A DNA stretch of 64,000 nucleotides from Flavobacterium ovatum (GCF_040703125.1 NZ_CP160035.1:3396001-3460000), one strand, 5' to 3'; positions 25,258 through 34,665 are shown, numbered from the stretch's first letter. Numbers and translations are program-made. The notes: generated by a model not told the origin, from the sequence alone.

Positions 25258-25265
25258 TAATTTTG
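25258..25265 (+). promoter_or_regulatory. -7 box TAATTTTG of the acetate-transporter gene
   Basis: Fits TAnnTTTG and lies 26 bp before the ATG at 25292. No good -33 TTG at the standard distance. Confidence 0.45.
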
Positions 25266-25291
25266 GAAAAGACTAACCAAACAAATAACTT

Positions 25292-25849
25292 ATGGAAAAT
25301 AAATTAGCAAACCCAGCACCTTTAGGTCTGATGGGTTTTGGGATGACAACAATTTTATTAAATATTCACAATTTAGGATTATTTCCTGTTAGCGCTGTCA
25401 TTTTATCCATGGGGATATTTTATGGTGGCATAGCACAAATTATTGCTGGAATTTTAGCCTTTAAACGAGAAAAAACCTTTGCAGGAACAGCCTTTATCTC
25501 TTACGGTTTTTTTTGGCTTTCATTAGTAGGCATTTGGCTTTTGCCAGCCTTAGGTGTTAAAGCTGCCGAAGAAACACCCGCTTCTTTTTTTGCTTGCTAT
25601 CTTGCTATTTGGGGGATTTTCACTGGATTTATGTGGTGGGGAACTTGGGGCGGTAGCAAAGTGCAACAATTTGTTTTCTTATCACTTACATTATTATTTT
25701 TACTATTAGCACTTTCAAAAGCGACAGGCAATGATACCATTGGAGTTATTGCAGGTGGACTTGGCGTTATTTGTGGATCAAGCGCAATTTATTTAGCGAT
25801 GGCTGAATTACTTGAAGAAGTAAAAAATAAAAAAGTACTCCCCTACTAA
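25292..25849 (+). CDS. acetate uptake transporter (GPR1/FUN34/YaaH, SatP-like)
   Basis: 185 residues, six hydrophobic helices, and the diagnostic NPAPLGLMGFGMTT family motif at residues 7-20. Inner-membrane channel/transporter for acetate, succinate or ammonium-coupled acetate in characterised members. It stands as a single gene with its own -7 box and a hairpin after the stop. The IS4 element inserted 150 bp downstream has not disturbed it. Confidence 0.9.
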   Translation: MENKLANPAPLGLMGFGMTTILLNIHNLGLFPVSAVILSMGIFYGGIAQIIAGILAFKREKTFAGTAFISYGFFWLSLVGIWLLPALGVKAAEETPASFFACYLAIWGIFTGFMWWGTWGGSKVQQFVFLSLTLLFLLLALSKATGNDTIGVIAGGLGVICGSSAIYLAMAELLEEVKNKKVLPY

Positions 25850-25902
25850 GAAACGCAAAGTATATTTTTAATTCTTCAATTTTAAAACAAAATAGTATTC
25901 AG

Positions 25903-25939
25903 GTCAGCTGCGCAAATGTCTCTTGACTTTGCGCCTGAC
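25903..25939 (+). terminator. hairpin downstream of the acetate transporter
   Basis: GTCAG-GCGCAAA pairs with TTTGCGC-TGAC around an 11-nt loop, with a short internal loop and followed by ATTATTTG. The loop core (GCAAATGTC..TGAC.TTGC) closely resembles the OmpA terminator at 27955-27986. Confidence 0.6.
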
Positions 25940-25996
25940 ATTATTTGTAACAATACCAAAACTAGTACAATATAGTCCAATCAATTTTTTGTTACA

Positions 25997-27473
25997 TCGA
26001 GTGCAATGTCATTAAGTTAAGCAATTTTCATATTGCATCTTTCTGATTTTCAAGTACTAAAGGTCTTTTTCGATTGAGATATTTACCTGCTTCTCGTTTA
26101 TTATTCCGATTTAATCTAATTGGAATTGTATTTTTAAGAAATAGATTTTCTAATTCTTCGAATACTTCATCCAAAGGAGCTTCTTTAAAAAGCAACTCTA
26201 GTATTCTATTTTTTAAAAAACCGTAAGACAAGTTTGTGTTTATCTTGTAATCCAGTTTTGTGGTTTTGTTCTTTAATTTTAAGTCATCTTGTAAGTCATT
26301 TACAATGGTCGATTGCAAATTACTTATGAATATCGTGCAGAAAAAGTCCTGTTCTATACTTGCTTTGGAATAACCCGTGAAGTATTCCAATTTCAGTTTG
26401 TTTTTCAATTCGTCGTAAAATGTCTCAATGCCCCATCTCAAAAAGTATAATTCTTTAAATATACTGGCTGGAAAAGTTTGACTATCCAATAAAGATGTTA
26501 TCAAAACTTCAATTTCTCCATTAGACAAAACGATTCTAATTAATCGAACTTTTAGCGATGTCTCTTTTGTGTATTGCTTATCAACTATAGCGTGTTTTTG
26601 ATTTGGAAATAAATCAACTATGGCTGATTGTTTCTTGCTTTTTACAAAATCTTTTATTAGGTCACTATGGGAAACACTTGTTCTGATTAAATAATCTATA
26701 TTCTTTTTAAAATGTTCATACTGAAAATCATAACCCACGTAGCCTCTATCATATATAATCAAATCGTTCTTGGCCCAATAATCAGAATGTTTCAATGCCA
26801 ATTGTCTTTCTCCCAATGCTGAATTATTCAACGACGAATCCAATGCGAGACGATTCAGTACGTCATACAAAACAGAAGCCCTTCCTTGCACTAGAACTGT
26901 TTTAGTGTTGTTTTTTGATACTCTAAATACATTCTTTAAATTCTCTGTATATGGTAGAGTAACCATAGAACCATCAACTGCAAGGAGTCTATAACCATAA
27001 AATAGTTGGACATTTTTATTTCTTTCAATATAAGTTTTTTCCATAATTACTCTCGATAAATATTTAAAAACCTCTGGATTTATCTTTTGTCTTTTCTGAA
27101 CAAAAGCACTTTTAGTGAAATTTTTAATAGGCTCGGATTCGAGTTTTGAATTAAGATGATTTATAAAACTATCAATTTCTATTGCCAAACTTTTTCTCAA
27201 TAAATTGAACATGAAAAGTAAAACTTCTCCAAAAGGCTGTTTACGTTTTCGACTAAAATCTTTATCATTCATTTTAAATTCAATTCTTATTTTATCACTA
27301 AATATCACTTCTTTTAATATTTCAACTATCGCGATTGAGTTCTTTGGCATATTCAAAACTATATATTTTATAGTATAAATACAAGAAAAATAATACGATA
27401 TCACCAATTTAAAATCAATTAAATAACTGTTAATCAACTAAATAAAACATTAACTTAATGACATTGGACTCGA
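25997..27473 (-). mobile_element. IS4-family insertion sequence, apparently complete
   Basis: About 1.48 kb bounded by inverted repeats at 25997-26020 and 27450-27473 (TCGAGTGCAATGTCATTAAG and its counterpart with one mismatch, G/C at position 7). One transposase gene fills the inside. I could not find a convincing target-site duplication outside these ends, so the exact tips may be a few bases off or the element is old. Confidence 0.8.
26028..27350 (-). CDS. IS4-family DDE transposase
   Basis: 440 residues from the ATG at 27350 (MPKNSIAIVEIL); an ATG 29 codons upstream gives a non-homologous hydrophobic extension close to the inverted repeat, so the shorter start is preferred. DDE motifs are intact: first Asp in LLAVDGSMVTLP, second in LIIYDRGYVGYDF, and the IS4 Y(2)R(3)E(6)K signature in YFLRWGIETFYDELK. 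No frameshift or internal stop is present, so it is probably active. Confidence 0.92.
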   Translation of the reverse strand: MPKNSIAIVEILKEVIFSDKIRIEFKMNDKDFSRKRKQPFGEVLLFMFNLLRKSLAIEIDSFINHLNSKLESEPIKNFTKSAFVQKRQKINPEVFKYLSRVIMEKTYIERNKNVQLFYGYRLLAVDGSMVTLPYTENLKNVFRVSKNNTKTVLVQGRASVLYDVLNRLALDSSLNNSALGERQLALKHSDYWAKNDLIIYDRGYVGYDFQYEHFKKNIDYLIRTSVSHSDLIKDFVKSKKQSAIVDLFPNQKHAIVDKQYTKETSLKVRLIRIVLSNGEIEVLITSLLDSQTFPASIFKELYFLRWGIETFYDELKNKLKLEYFTGYSKASIEQDFFCTIFISNLQSTIVNDLQDDLKLKNKTTKLDYKINTNLSYGFLKNRILELLFKEAPLDEVFEELENLFLKNTIPIRLNRNNKREAGKYLNRKRPLVLENQKDAI

Positions 27474-27724
27474 CTAGGCTAGAATAAAACCGTTTTCAAG
27501 TTTTGAATTTTCTGGATTTTATTCTAGATAGTGTAAACAACAAAAAAGCAAACTTTGTTAGCGCATAGGTTCACTTTGTCAGTTTGGTTGATAATCAAAA
27601 TTTACGAATAATTCAATATGTAAATATAAAGGTTAGCTAAGGTATTTACCAATGCCTGCAAAGTATATCGTCAACAATAAAAAATTGCAAGTCAGTACTA
27701 CTATATTCGATATAAAATCAAATT

Positions 27725-27905
27725 ATATACATTTAGCAAATGATTGTGTAAGATTCTTTCAGAATGACAAACTTTGTCGATTTACATTGTGTTTAGTCGG
27801 GTACTTTTAAGTGTTCCAAAACTTATATGGACTTCTATTTATAACAGTTCAAAAAACTCTTTTATTTTTTAGACAGAGAAAAACTTATATGTCTTATTTG
27901 GTTCT
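27725..27905. repeat. diverged copy of repeat R1
   Basis: Has AAGATTCTTTCAGAATGACAA, ACTTTGTCGATTTAC, AAAACTTATATGGACTTC and AAACTTATATGTCTTATTTG in the same order as the tandem units at 20977-21830. The rest of the 541 bp between the IS4 element and the OmpA gene shows no gene. Confidence 0.65.
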
Positions 27906-27954
27906 TAAAAAAAATAGCGAATCGCTACATAACCAAAAAGCATAAAAAAAGAGA

Positions 27955-27986
27955 AACTCCGCAAATGTCAATGACCTTGCGGAGTT
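27955..27986 (-). terminator. terminator of the OmpA gene at 28015
   Basis: Perfect 10-bp stem AACTCCGCAA / TTGCGGAGTT, with a T-run on the minus-strand side (TCTCTTTTTTT). Confidence 0.85.
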
Positions 27987-28014
27987 ATTTACTCTATTTC
28001 AATAAATGATTTAA

Positions 28015-29787
28015 TTAGTTAGGACAAATTACCTTCATCTCAGTACGTCTATTCAATTGGTGTTGGTTTTCAGAACAATCAACGCCATCAGCACATTTGT
28101 TTAGTAATTTAGTTTCACCGTAACCAATACCTGTAATTCTTTTTCTATCTATTCCTTGAGAAACTACGTAATCTACTGCTGCATTGGCTCTATTTTGAGA
28201 TAAAGTAGCATTATATTCATGAGAAGCTCTTGAATCAGTATGTGAAGATACTTCAACACTGATAGCTGGATTGTCTTGCATAAATTGAACTAATCTGTTC
28301 AATTCTTTTTTCGCTGCTTCTTTGATGAAATATTTATCCAAATCATAAAGAATGTTTTTCAATCCGATTGCTTTACCGCAATCTGCTTCTTCCATACAAA
28401 CTTCTAGTTTTACAAACAATGTCGTATTTCTATCATAGTCTTTGGTCGAAATCGTTTCTGTTTGAGAAAAATAATTATTTTTTTTACCGTACACTTCGTA
28501 AGTCGTGTTTTTAGCTACATTAAAGACAAACTCTCCTTTGTCATCTGTCAAACTATTTTTCTGTTCAGCAATAACTAAGTTTTTCAAATTCACCGAAACA
28601 CCTTCTATTGCATTTGGACTGTTACACACTACTACTTTACCTTTCAATATAAAATTCAAATCAGTATATAAAATTTCTTTCTGTAAGGTTTCTTTAGGTT
28701 TGAACTCGTTTACAGCAGTAGAGTTACTTTCCATTTTGGTATTGTACAACATTCCATCAATAGTGTAATTATCTGGAAGTATATTATTAAAAACAACAAC
28801 ACCATAAGCATTAGTTTTACCAGTTTGCGCTACTTCACCTTTCAAATTTTTAACAACAACATCTGTATCAGGCAAAATTTCTTTAGTGTATTTATCTCTA
28901 GCCGTTACAGCAAGTGAATAAATTGGACAAGCTTTACACGTTTTTTCTGTTTTATTGGAAGCTAGTTTCAAAGATATACCTGCAAACACCCCAACTGAAG
29001 AAATAGCACCTTTCAGAGGTTCAATTCTCTCGTTTGGAAAATTTTTAGGATCTAAATTTGTTATACTTTGACCTGCAGTACCAGTCGTAGTGATAAAAGG
29101 ATTGTAACTTGCAGCTATACCAAGCGTTGGATCAACCAATTCTTCAACATCAAAATGTCTCATATAATAAGCTCCTGCATGCACTCCAAAGAATTGATTA
29201 AAAAAGTAATTCACGCGCACTTGACCTTTGGCCGTCAATACATTTTTGGCATTATATCCTGCATGAAAATTTAATAATTCATTAGCCATAGTTGTTGTTT
29301 CTCTAAGTTCGGTACGTCCACCTTTGATACTACTAAGTCCTGCTCTAGTATTCAACTCATAAACCCATTTTCCGCTATTGCTTTGGTGTTTAAAGTCCGG
29401 ACCTATACCGTAGAAAAAGCGTTTTATTCCGTTTTCAGACAAATTAAAACTAGTAAGTGGTACATTTCCCCTATTGAATAATCCTTGAGTTGGATACGTA
29501 CTTTCGGGTGTGTTTGCAATATAATCTACATCAGCACCTACTCCAAACCATTTCCAGTAGTAATCAACAGATATTCCTAAATCCAATCCACCTTTATAAT
29601 CGATATAAGGAGTGTCATTCGAATAAAAAGGAACGTCATAACCTGCTCTTGGACTGATCTGTAAATAATTTTCATTTTTCAATAAATTATTCTGCACCAA
29701 GGTTTTTGCTGTTTGAGCTGTTACTACTTGAAAAATCGAACTGACTAATAGTAATGCAATTAATTTAAAGAGATTTAAAGTTTTCAT
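28015..29787 (-). CDS. OmpA-family outer-membrane protein with carboxypeptidase-regulatory-like domains
   Basis: 590 residues. Signal peptide 1-25 (ending TAQ). Residues about 40-275 look like an outer-membrane beta-barrel (alternating aromatic strands such as LGISVDYYWKWFGVGADVDY). Residues about 285-465 hold two carboxypeptidase-regulatory-like or CNA-B-like Ig domains (ARDKYTKEILPDTDVVVKN; EGVSVNLKNLVIAEQKNS). Residues about 480-588 are an OmpA_C peptidoglycan-binding domain with VEVSSHTDSRASHEYNATL, SQNRANAAVDYV and HQLNRRTEMKV. It anchors the outer membrane to the wall. It is monocistronic with its own terminator. Its C-terminus resembles that of the PorE-like protein at 49830. Confidence 0.88.
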   Translation of the reverse strand: MKTLNLFKLIALLLVSSIFQVVTAQTAKTLVQNNLLKNENYLQISPRAGYDVPFYSNDTPYIDYKGGLDLGISVDYYWKWFGVGADVDYIANTPESTYPTQGLFNRGNVPLTSFNLSENGIKRFFYGIGPDFKHQSNSGKWVYELNTRAGLSSIKGGRTELRETTTMANELLNFHAGYNAKNVLTAKGQVRVNYFFNQFFGVHAGAYYMRHFDVEELVDPTLGIAASYNPFITTTGTAGQSITNLDPKNFPNERIEPLKGAISSVGVFAGISLKLASNKTEKTCKACPIYSLAVTARDKYTKEILPDTDVVVKNLKGEVAQTGKTNAYGVVVFNNILPDNYTIDGMLYNTKMESNSTAVNEFKPKETLQKEILYTDLNFILKGKVVVCNSPNAIEGVSVNLKNLVIAEQKNSLTDDKGEFVFNVAKNTTYEVYGKKNNYFSQTETISTKDYDRNTTLFVKLEVCMEEADCGKAIGLKNILYDLDKYFIKEAAKKELNRLVQFMQDNPAISVEVSSHTDSRASHEYNATLSQNRANAAVDYVVSQGIDRKRITGIGYGETKLLNKCADGVDCSENQHQLNRRTEMKVICPN

Positions 29788-30289
29788 AATTTGAGTGTTT
29801 TAAATTTATGTTTAGTAATTAAATTCACCTAAATATTTTTTTCAATATTTAGAGGTCTACAACCTTATATCCCTTTCAGACTAGTATTGTTACCCCCATT
29901 TTGGAAAAAAAATTAAAATAGCTCTAAATTCATTATTACCTGACTTAAAAAAAGGCAGCAGGCCCTGAAAGCACAGCATTTTTTTACTAGGAACTAAAAC
30001 CCAACACTTTTCTATTGAAAATAAAATCTAATTATCATCTACCTCTTTTCTGCTATCTCATCTCTACTATTTTCTGTGCGTCAAATTACATAAATACTTG
30101 CTTAAAATTTTAACCATACTATCGTGACTTGAGTTTTTGAAATTCAATTGAGAGTTTTCTAAATTAATATTATAAATCCCGTTAAAACAGAACATCTATA
30201 GTTAAATCATATGCTAAAACAAAGCACTTTATCTGAGATAACTAAGAGTAGAAAATACAACCCTGTTTTACCTGACACACTAACCAATA

Positions 30290-30358
30290 ACACATTGATA
30301 ATTAAACAGATAAAAGTATAATTCTATTGAATTATACTTTTATCAGACAATAATGTGT
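30290..30358. other. nested palindrome (possible cruciform/operator or terminator)
   Basis: Inner perfect 16-bp arms at 30309-30324 and 30329-30344 (GATAAAAGTATAATTC / GAATTATACTTTTATC, 4-nt loop), enclosed by outer arms ACACATT (30290-30296) and AATGTGT (30352-30358). It lies in the 662-bp divergent gap between the OmpA gene and the amidase gene, about 90 bp before the latter. The rest of the gap shows no gene. Confidence 0.7.
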
Positions 30359-30423
30359 GATCAACTATATAATCAATTGTTTAATTTTTTCTTTTCGTCA
30401 TTTTCTACTCTTAATAAAATCCT

Positions 30424-30431
30424 TATTTTTG
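30424..30431 (+). promoter_or_regulatory. -7 box TATTTTTG of the amidase gene
   Basis: Fits TAnnTTTG and is 18 bp before the ATG at 30450. It also argues for this start over the in-frame ATG at 30357, which would put the box inside the coding region. Confidence 0.55.
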
Positions 30432-30449
30432 CACTTTAAAATTGAAACT

Positions 30450-31337
30450 ATGTCAAATAAAAAATATAAAATTGCCGTAATTCAGCTTAACTTAAATGAT
30501 GTAGCCGAAAACAACTTAAAAAAATGCATCAGTTGGGTACGTGATGCCGCTGATCAAGGTGCCGAGGTGATTTCTTTACCAGAATTGTACAGCAGTCATT
30601 ATTTTTGTCAAAGCGAAGATGTAGATAATTTTGCATTGGCAGAACCTCTTTATAGCACTTCTTTTATAGCTTTTAGCGAATTAGCAAAAGAATTAGGTGT
30701 GGTTATTATTGTTCCTTTCTTCGAAAAAAGAATGGCTGGAATATACCACAACAGCGCCTACATTATTGATACCGATGGTAGCGAAGCGGGTTTATACCGA
30801 AAAATGCACATTCCAGACGACCCCCATTTCTATGAAAAATTCTATTTTACACCAGGAGATTTAGGGTTCAAGACCATTCCTACACAAAAAGGGAAAATTG
30901 GGACTTTAATTTGTTGGGATCAATGGTTTCCAGAAGCTGCTCGTTTGACTGCTTTACAAGGTGCTGAAGTCTTGTTTTACCCTACCGCCATTGGATGGCA
31001 TCCAGGTGAAAAAGAACAATATGGTGAAAACCAATATGGTGCTTGGATGAACGTAATGAAAGGTCATGCTGTTGCAAATGGTGTTTACGTAGCTGCCGCA
31101 AATAGAATAGGTCTTGAGAAATATTTACCTGATACTGCCGGAATTGAATTTTGGGGTGCTTCGTTTATTGCGGGACCACAGGGCGAAATTTTAGCGCAAG
31201 CGTCACACGATAAAGAAGAAATTTTAATTGCCGAAGTAGATTTAGATTTACAAGAAAATGTACGCCAAAACTGGCCCTTCTTTAGAGACAGACGTATTGA
31301 TGCTTTTGGTGATATAACCAAAAGAGCTATTGATTAA
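30450..31337 (+). CDS. aguB: N-carbamoylputrescine amidase (carbon-nitrogen hydrolase)
   Basis: 295 residues from 30450 (MSNKKYKIAVIQ); an in-frame ATG at 30357 would add 31 non-homologous residues. Nitrilase-superfamily triad: E45 in LPELYSSHYF, K118 in YRKMHIPDDP, C155 in GTLICWDQWFPEA. The HIPDDPHFYEKFYFTPGD block is characteristic of AguB. It hydrolyses N-carbamoylputrescine to putrescine, CO2 and ammonia. Its usual partner agmatine deiminase is not adjacent: an IS30 relic occupies the following space, so the two may have been separated or the partner is elsewhere. Confidence 0.88.
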   Translation: MSNKKYKIAVIQLNLNDVAENNLKKCISWVRDAADQGAEVISLPELYSSHYFCQSEDVDNFALAEPLYSTSFIAFSELAKELGVVIIVPFFEKRMAGIYHNSAYIIDTDGSEAGLYRKMHIPDDPHFYEKFYFTPGDLGFKTIPTQKGKIGTLICWDQWFPEAARLTALQGAEVLFYPTAIGWHPGEKEQYGENQYGAWMNVMKGHAVANGVYVAAANRIGLEKYLPDTAGIEFWGASFIAGPQGEILAQASHDKEEILIAEVDLDLQENVRQNWPFFRDRRIDAFGDITKRAID

Positions 31338-31421
31338 TTTTTTTGGAATCAACATAAAATGGACTATATACAATAGACCTAATCCAAAAGTTTAGTAAAA
31401 TTTATAATACATTTTGATAAT

Positions 31422-31450
31422 AATGAGCTCGATATTCCATCGAGCTCATT
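31422..31450 (+). terminator. terminator of the amidase gene
   Basis: Perfect 12-bp stem AATGAGCTCGAT / ATCGAGCTCATT with a 5-nt loop, followed by TTGTTT. Confidence 0.85.
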
Positions 31451-31719
31451 TTGTTTAAATTAGAATCAATTCCCTTTATTTACTCCTGACCAAAGTTGTA
31501 ATTAATGAGCCTTTTAAGCTGTGAATTGAGAAATACTATTAGACTGAAATTTTGACCAAAGCCAAATAGCACTATTTATTATAAAAGATAAGTCTTTTTT
31601 GCACATGAGAGCTAAAACGTAATTGTAATTTGACAGAGGTAAATATAATTCTGATTTAGCTCATCGAAAAGATGAAAAAAAATAGAGTTACTAAATACGT
31701 TGAATTGAAAATGAATTGA

Positions 31720-32052
31720 TTAAACAGGCTACTATTAAATTGTTAGAGGGCTTGAAACCCCATTTATTAATAACACCCAATAATAAAAAACTGCTTGCAT
31801 TACATCCAGAAATTAGTATAGCGCTAGAAATTGATTTTTATCCTGCAAGTCCTTAGTGTCCATAGGAATGACATAGAGCCAATGAAAATCTTAATGCATT
31901 AATAAGACAATATATACTTAGAATTAACATTTTTTGACCAAATCACAAATAATCAAATTATAGAAATACAAGAAAAATTAAATAACCGTCCAAGAAAAAG
32001 ATTTAATTTTGAAACATCAAATTATATGTTTAACCAAAAGTTGCATTTGTAA
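31720..32052 (+). pseudogene. IS30-family transposase relic
   Basis: Conceptual translation across frames gives TIKLLEGLKPHLLITPNNKK, then ALEIDFYPASP, NENLNALIRQY and, in another frame from 31945, FDQITNNQIIEIQEKLNNRP followed by RKRFNFETSNYMFNQK and a stop at 32050. These match the C-terminal half of IS30 transposases. Several stops and at least one frameshift are present, and the catalytic DNG/DNGKEF-type Asp has become Asn (TPNNKK). The upstream part (31600-31720) may hold further debris. The relic fills most of the 736-bp gap before the NMT1-like gene. Confidence 0.75.
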
Positions 32053-32073
32053 CTTGAAAACTGCACCATAAAA

Positions 32074-32925
32074 ATGACAACAATAAAAATTGCAAGCGTA
32101 CCCGAACATTTCAATTTACCTTGGCATATTGCCATAGAAAATAAAGCATTCGAAAAACAAAACATCGACTTACAATGGACAGATGTTCCCGAAGGAACAG
32201 GAAAAATGTGTCAAATGTTACGTTCTGGTGAAACAGATATAGCCATCATTTTAACCGAAGGAATCATCAAAGACATCAATGCTGGCAATCCAAGTAAATT
32301 AGTTCAAATTTATGTAGAAACACCTCTAATTTGGGGTATTCATGTCGCTACAAATTCAAATTATAAAAAATTAGAAGATTTAAAAAATACCAAAGCAGCT
32401 ATTTCTAGATTAGGCTCTGGTTCCCAATTAATGGCGTATGTCAATGCCAATAATCAAGGATGGAAAACGGATGAGCTGCAATTTGAAGTTGTAAATACGA
32501 TTGACGGTGCTGTAGAAGCTTTGACCAACGGAACCGCTGATTATTTTATGTGGGAACGATTCATGACCAAACCACTAGTTGATAAAGGAGTTTTTAGAAA
32601 AATAGCGGACTGCCCTACTCCATGGCCTTGTTTTGTAATTGCTGTGCGGGTTGAAATTTTAGAACAAAAACCTGAAATCATCCAATCTATTTTGACCATC
32701 ATTAACCAAACCACAAAAACATTCAAAAAAATTCCAAATATCGATGCTGTTTTAGCCTCAAATTACCACCAAAAACTAGAAGATATCCAAGAATGGCTTT
32801 CATTAACTGACTGGTCACAAGAAAATGTTGACGAAAAACTGTTAAACAATGTCCAAAAACAATTATTTCAACTGAAAATCATCGATAAAATGGGTACTTT
32901 TGAAGAAATTGTAAAATCAATTTAG
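32074..32925 (+). CDS. leaderless NMT1/THI5-like substrate-binding protein
   Basis: 283 residues with the type 2 periplasmic-binding fold: IKIASVPEHFNLPWHIAIENKAF, then GTGKMCQMLRSGETDIAIILTEG, KLEDLKNTKAAISRLGSGSQLMA and NGTADYFMWERFMTKPLVD. The start MTTIKIASV begins directly at the first strand with no signal peptide and no room for one (the IS30 relic ends 21 bp upstream). This form occurs widely in Flavobacteriia as a stand-alone cytoplasmic protein of unknown ligand. No ABC transporter genes adjoin. The transglutaminase-like gene follows after 22 bp and is probably co-transcribed. Confidence 0.83.
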   Translation: MTTIKIASVPEHFNLPWHIAIENKAFEKQNIDLQWTDVPEGTGKMCQMLRSGETDIAIILTEGIIKDINAGNPSKLVQIYVETPLIWGIHVATNSNYKKLEDLKNTKAAISRLGSGSQLMAYVNANNQGWKTDELQFEVVNTIDGAVEALTNGTADYFMWERFMTKPLVDKGVFRKIADCPTPWPCFVIAVRVEILEQKPEIIQSILTIINQTTKTFKKIPNIDAVLASNYHQKLEDIQEWLSLTDWSQENVDEKLLNNVQKQLFQLKIIDKMGTFEEIVKSI

Positions 32926-32947
32926 TTTTTACCATTTCAGGTTATAT

Positions 32948-33880
32948 ATGTTAGAATTAAAAAACATTACTTTTTCTCAAATAAGACAGAGTCTGCAGGT
33001 CAAAAAACCTTGGGACGACGTTATTATTTTCATACTTAATGTTTTAATTGCAATTCCATTATTCTTAATTGCTCACGAAAATTTAATTGAACTTAATTGG
33101 ATTTTCAACTTTGACCGTATATTAATTTTCATAGTAATTATCGTACTTATACAGTTATTACTAAGACTCTTACGAACCATTATTATTATTTGTATATTTT
33201 TATATATAATGCTTTTATTTTACGGAACTACAATTGGAAATTACGGTTTTGAAAGCGTATTTGAAGACTACAATTCTATGATATATACCATGTCTGACAA
33301 TCCTTACCCACAAGACATTATTGTATCTAAGCTTTTGCCATTTCCAAATAAAACCAAAATTCTAAATGCCATAGAATATCAAAATCCTAGAGTGAGGAAT
33401 TTTGCTGTTATGGCAACGACTAAAAATTTTAAAAACGTCCGAGGTTATGCTGATTACAGAACCATCATTCAATGTTTTGCCGTATTTAAGGAAATAAATG
33501 AACGTTGGAACTATGTCAGCGATCCAAAAGACGGTGATTATATAGCTACAGCTAGTGAATCCTTAAATTATTTATCTGGGGATTGTGACGACCATTCTAT
33601 ACTTATGGCGGCTTGTGTACGTGCCATTGGAGGAACTCCTCGGTTGATTCATACCAAAGGGCATATTTATCCTGAAATACTCATCGGAAAAATGAATGAC
33701 TTAGAAACCGTTAACTTTTTGATTAAAAATATTTTATTTACCAAAGAAAGCTATCGTAAACAACTGCACTACCATATTGATGAAAGAAATCAAATTTGGC
33801 TGAATCTAGACTATACCGCCTCTTATCCCGGAGGTCCATTTATGTCCGAAGAGATTCTTGGAGCTCTTACCTTAAACTAA
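32948..33880 (+). CDS. membrane protein with transglutaminase-like domain
   Basis: 310 residues. Two or three transmembrane helices lie in residues 24-95 (IIFILNVLIAIPLFLIA; ILIFIVIIVLIQLLLRLL; IIIICIFLYIMLLFY). A transglutaminase-like cysteine-protease fold covers about 165-300: the catalytic Cys is C213 in YLSGDCDDHS and the His is likely H239 in KGHIYPEI. Substrates of bacterial members of this group are mostly unknown (peptidase or protein cross-linking). It lies directly after the NMT1-like gene. The domain should face the periplasm or cytoplasm according to helix number, which I cannot settle. Confidence 0.8.
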   Translation: MLELKNITFSQIRQSLQVKKPWDDVIIFILNVLIAIPLFLIAHENLIELNWIFNFDRILIFIVIIVLIQLLLRLLRTIIIICIFLYIMLLFYGTTIGNYGFESVFEDYNSMIYTMSDNPYPQDIIVSKLLPFPNKTKILNAIEYQNPRVRNFAVMATTKNFKNVRGYADYRTIIQCFAVFKEINERWNYVSDPKDGDYIATASESLNYLSGDCDDHSILMAACVRAIGGTPRLIHTKGHIYPEILIGKMNDLETVNFLIKNILFTKESYRKQLHYHIDERNQIWLNLDYTASYPGGPFMSEEILGALTLN

Positions 33881-33882
33881 AA

Positions 33883-33913
33883 AAAGCCTCATTTTATAAA
33901 AAAATGAGGCTTT
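33883..33913. terminator. bidirectional terminator between convergent genes
   Basis: 13-bp stem AAAGCCTCATTTT / AAAATGAGGCTTT with a 5-nt loop, flanked by A and T runs. It lies between the convergent transglutaminase-like and transaldolase genes and serves both. Confidence 0.85.
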
Positions 33914-33933
33914 AATTTTATCTAAAAAAAGTA

Positions 33934-34590
33934 TTACTTATTTCCTTTTTCAAAATCAGCTACAAACTGAGCTAATCCAATATCTGTTAAAGGATGTTTC
34001 AATAAACCATAAATAACTGATAATGGTCCAGTCATAACATCAGCACCAATTTTCGCACAATTTACAATGTGCATAGTGTGACGTACAGATGCAGCCAGAA
34101 TTTGAGTTTCATAACCGTAGTTGTCGTAAATCTCTCTAATTTCTTGAATTAAGTTCAATCCATCAGTAGAAATATCATCCAAACGACCAATGAAAGGAGA
34201 CACATAAGTTGCACCTGCTTTAGCCGCTAATAATGCTTGACCTGCTGAGAAAACTAAAGTAACATTGGTTTTAATTCCTTTATCAGAGAAATATTTAGCC
34301 GCCATTACACCTTCTTTAGTCATTGGTAATTTAACCACGATTTGCTCGTGTAAATCTGCCAATTCTTCTCCTTCTTTTACCATTCCGTCAAAGTCTAAAG
34401 CATTTACTTCAGCACTTACATCACCTTCAACAAGGTTACAAATATCTACATAATGCTTCAATATACTGTTTTTTCCAGTGATTCCTTCTTTAGCCATCAA
34501 GGAAGGATTAGTCGTTACACCATCCAAAACACCTAAAGCTTGCGCTTCTTTAATCTGAGCTAAATTAGCTGTATCAATAAAAAATTTCAT
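33934..34590 (-). CDS. small transaldolase / fructose-6-phosphate aldolase family
   Basis: 218 residues from the ATG at 34590 ([17 protein letters not shown]), the conserved start of the short transaldolase family; an upstream in-frame ATG at 34635 adds 15 unrelated residues and overlaps repeat R2. The Schiff-base lysine is K87 in [11 protein letters not shown]. Also visible: [43 protein letters not shown] and [10 protein letters not shown]. Cytoplasmic, in the non-oxidative pentose phosphate pathway or F6P aldol cleavage; the two activities cannot be separated by eye. Confidence 0.92.
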   Translation of the reverse strand: MKFFIDTANLAQIKEAQALGVLDGVTTNPSLMAKEGITGKNSILKHYVDICNLVEGDVSAEVNALDFDGMVKEGEELADLHEQIVVKLPMTKEGVMAAKYFSDKGIKTNVTLVFSAGQALLAAKAGATYVSPFIGRLDDISTDGLNLIQEIREIYDNYGYETQILAASVRHTMHIVNCAKIGADVMTGPLSVIYGLLKHPLTDIGLAQFVADFEKGNK

Positions 34591-34619
34591 ATTTCTATAT
34601 TTAATTGTTTTTAATAATT

Positions 34620-34665
34620 TGGGCGTGCCCTCCAAAAAAGTCGGATCAGGCTATTCATTTCAATC
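34620..34665 (+). repeat. dispersed repeat R2, copy 3 (partial)
   Basis: GGGCGTGCCCTCCAAAAAAG then CGGATCAGGCTATTCATTTC and AATCTTTTT, corresponding to the left half of R2. The right half (ending CCCTCACGC) is missing. Confidence 0.6.

Noticed and set aside
25985..27485. Target-site duplication of the IS4 element
   Set aside because: I compared the bases outside both inverted repeats and found no matching 8-13 bp repeat.
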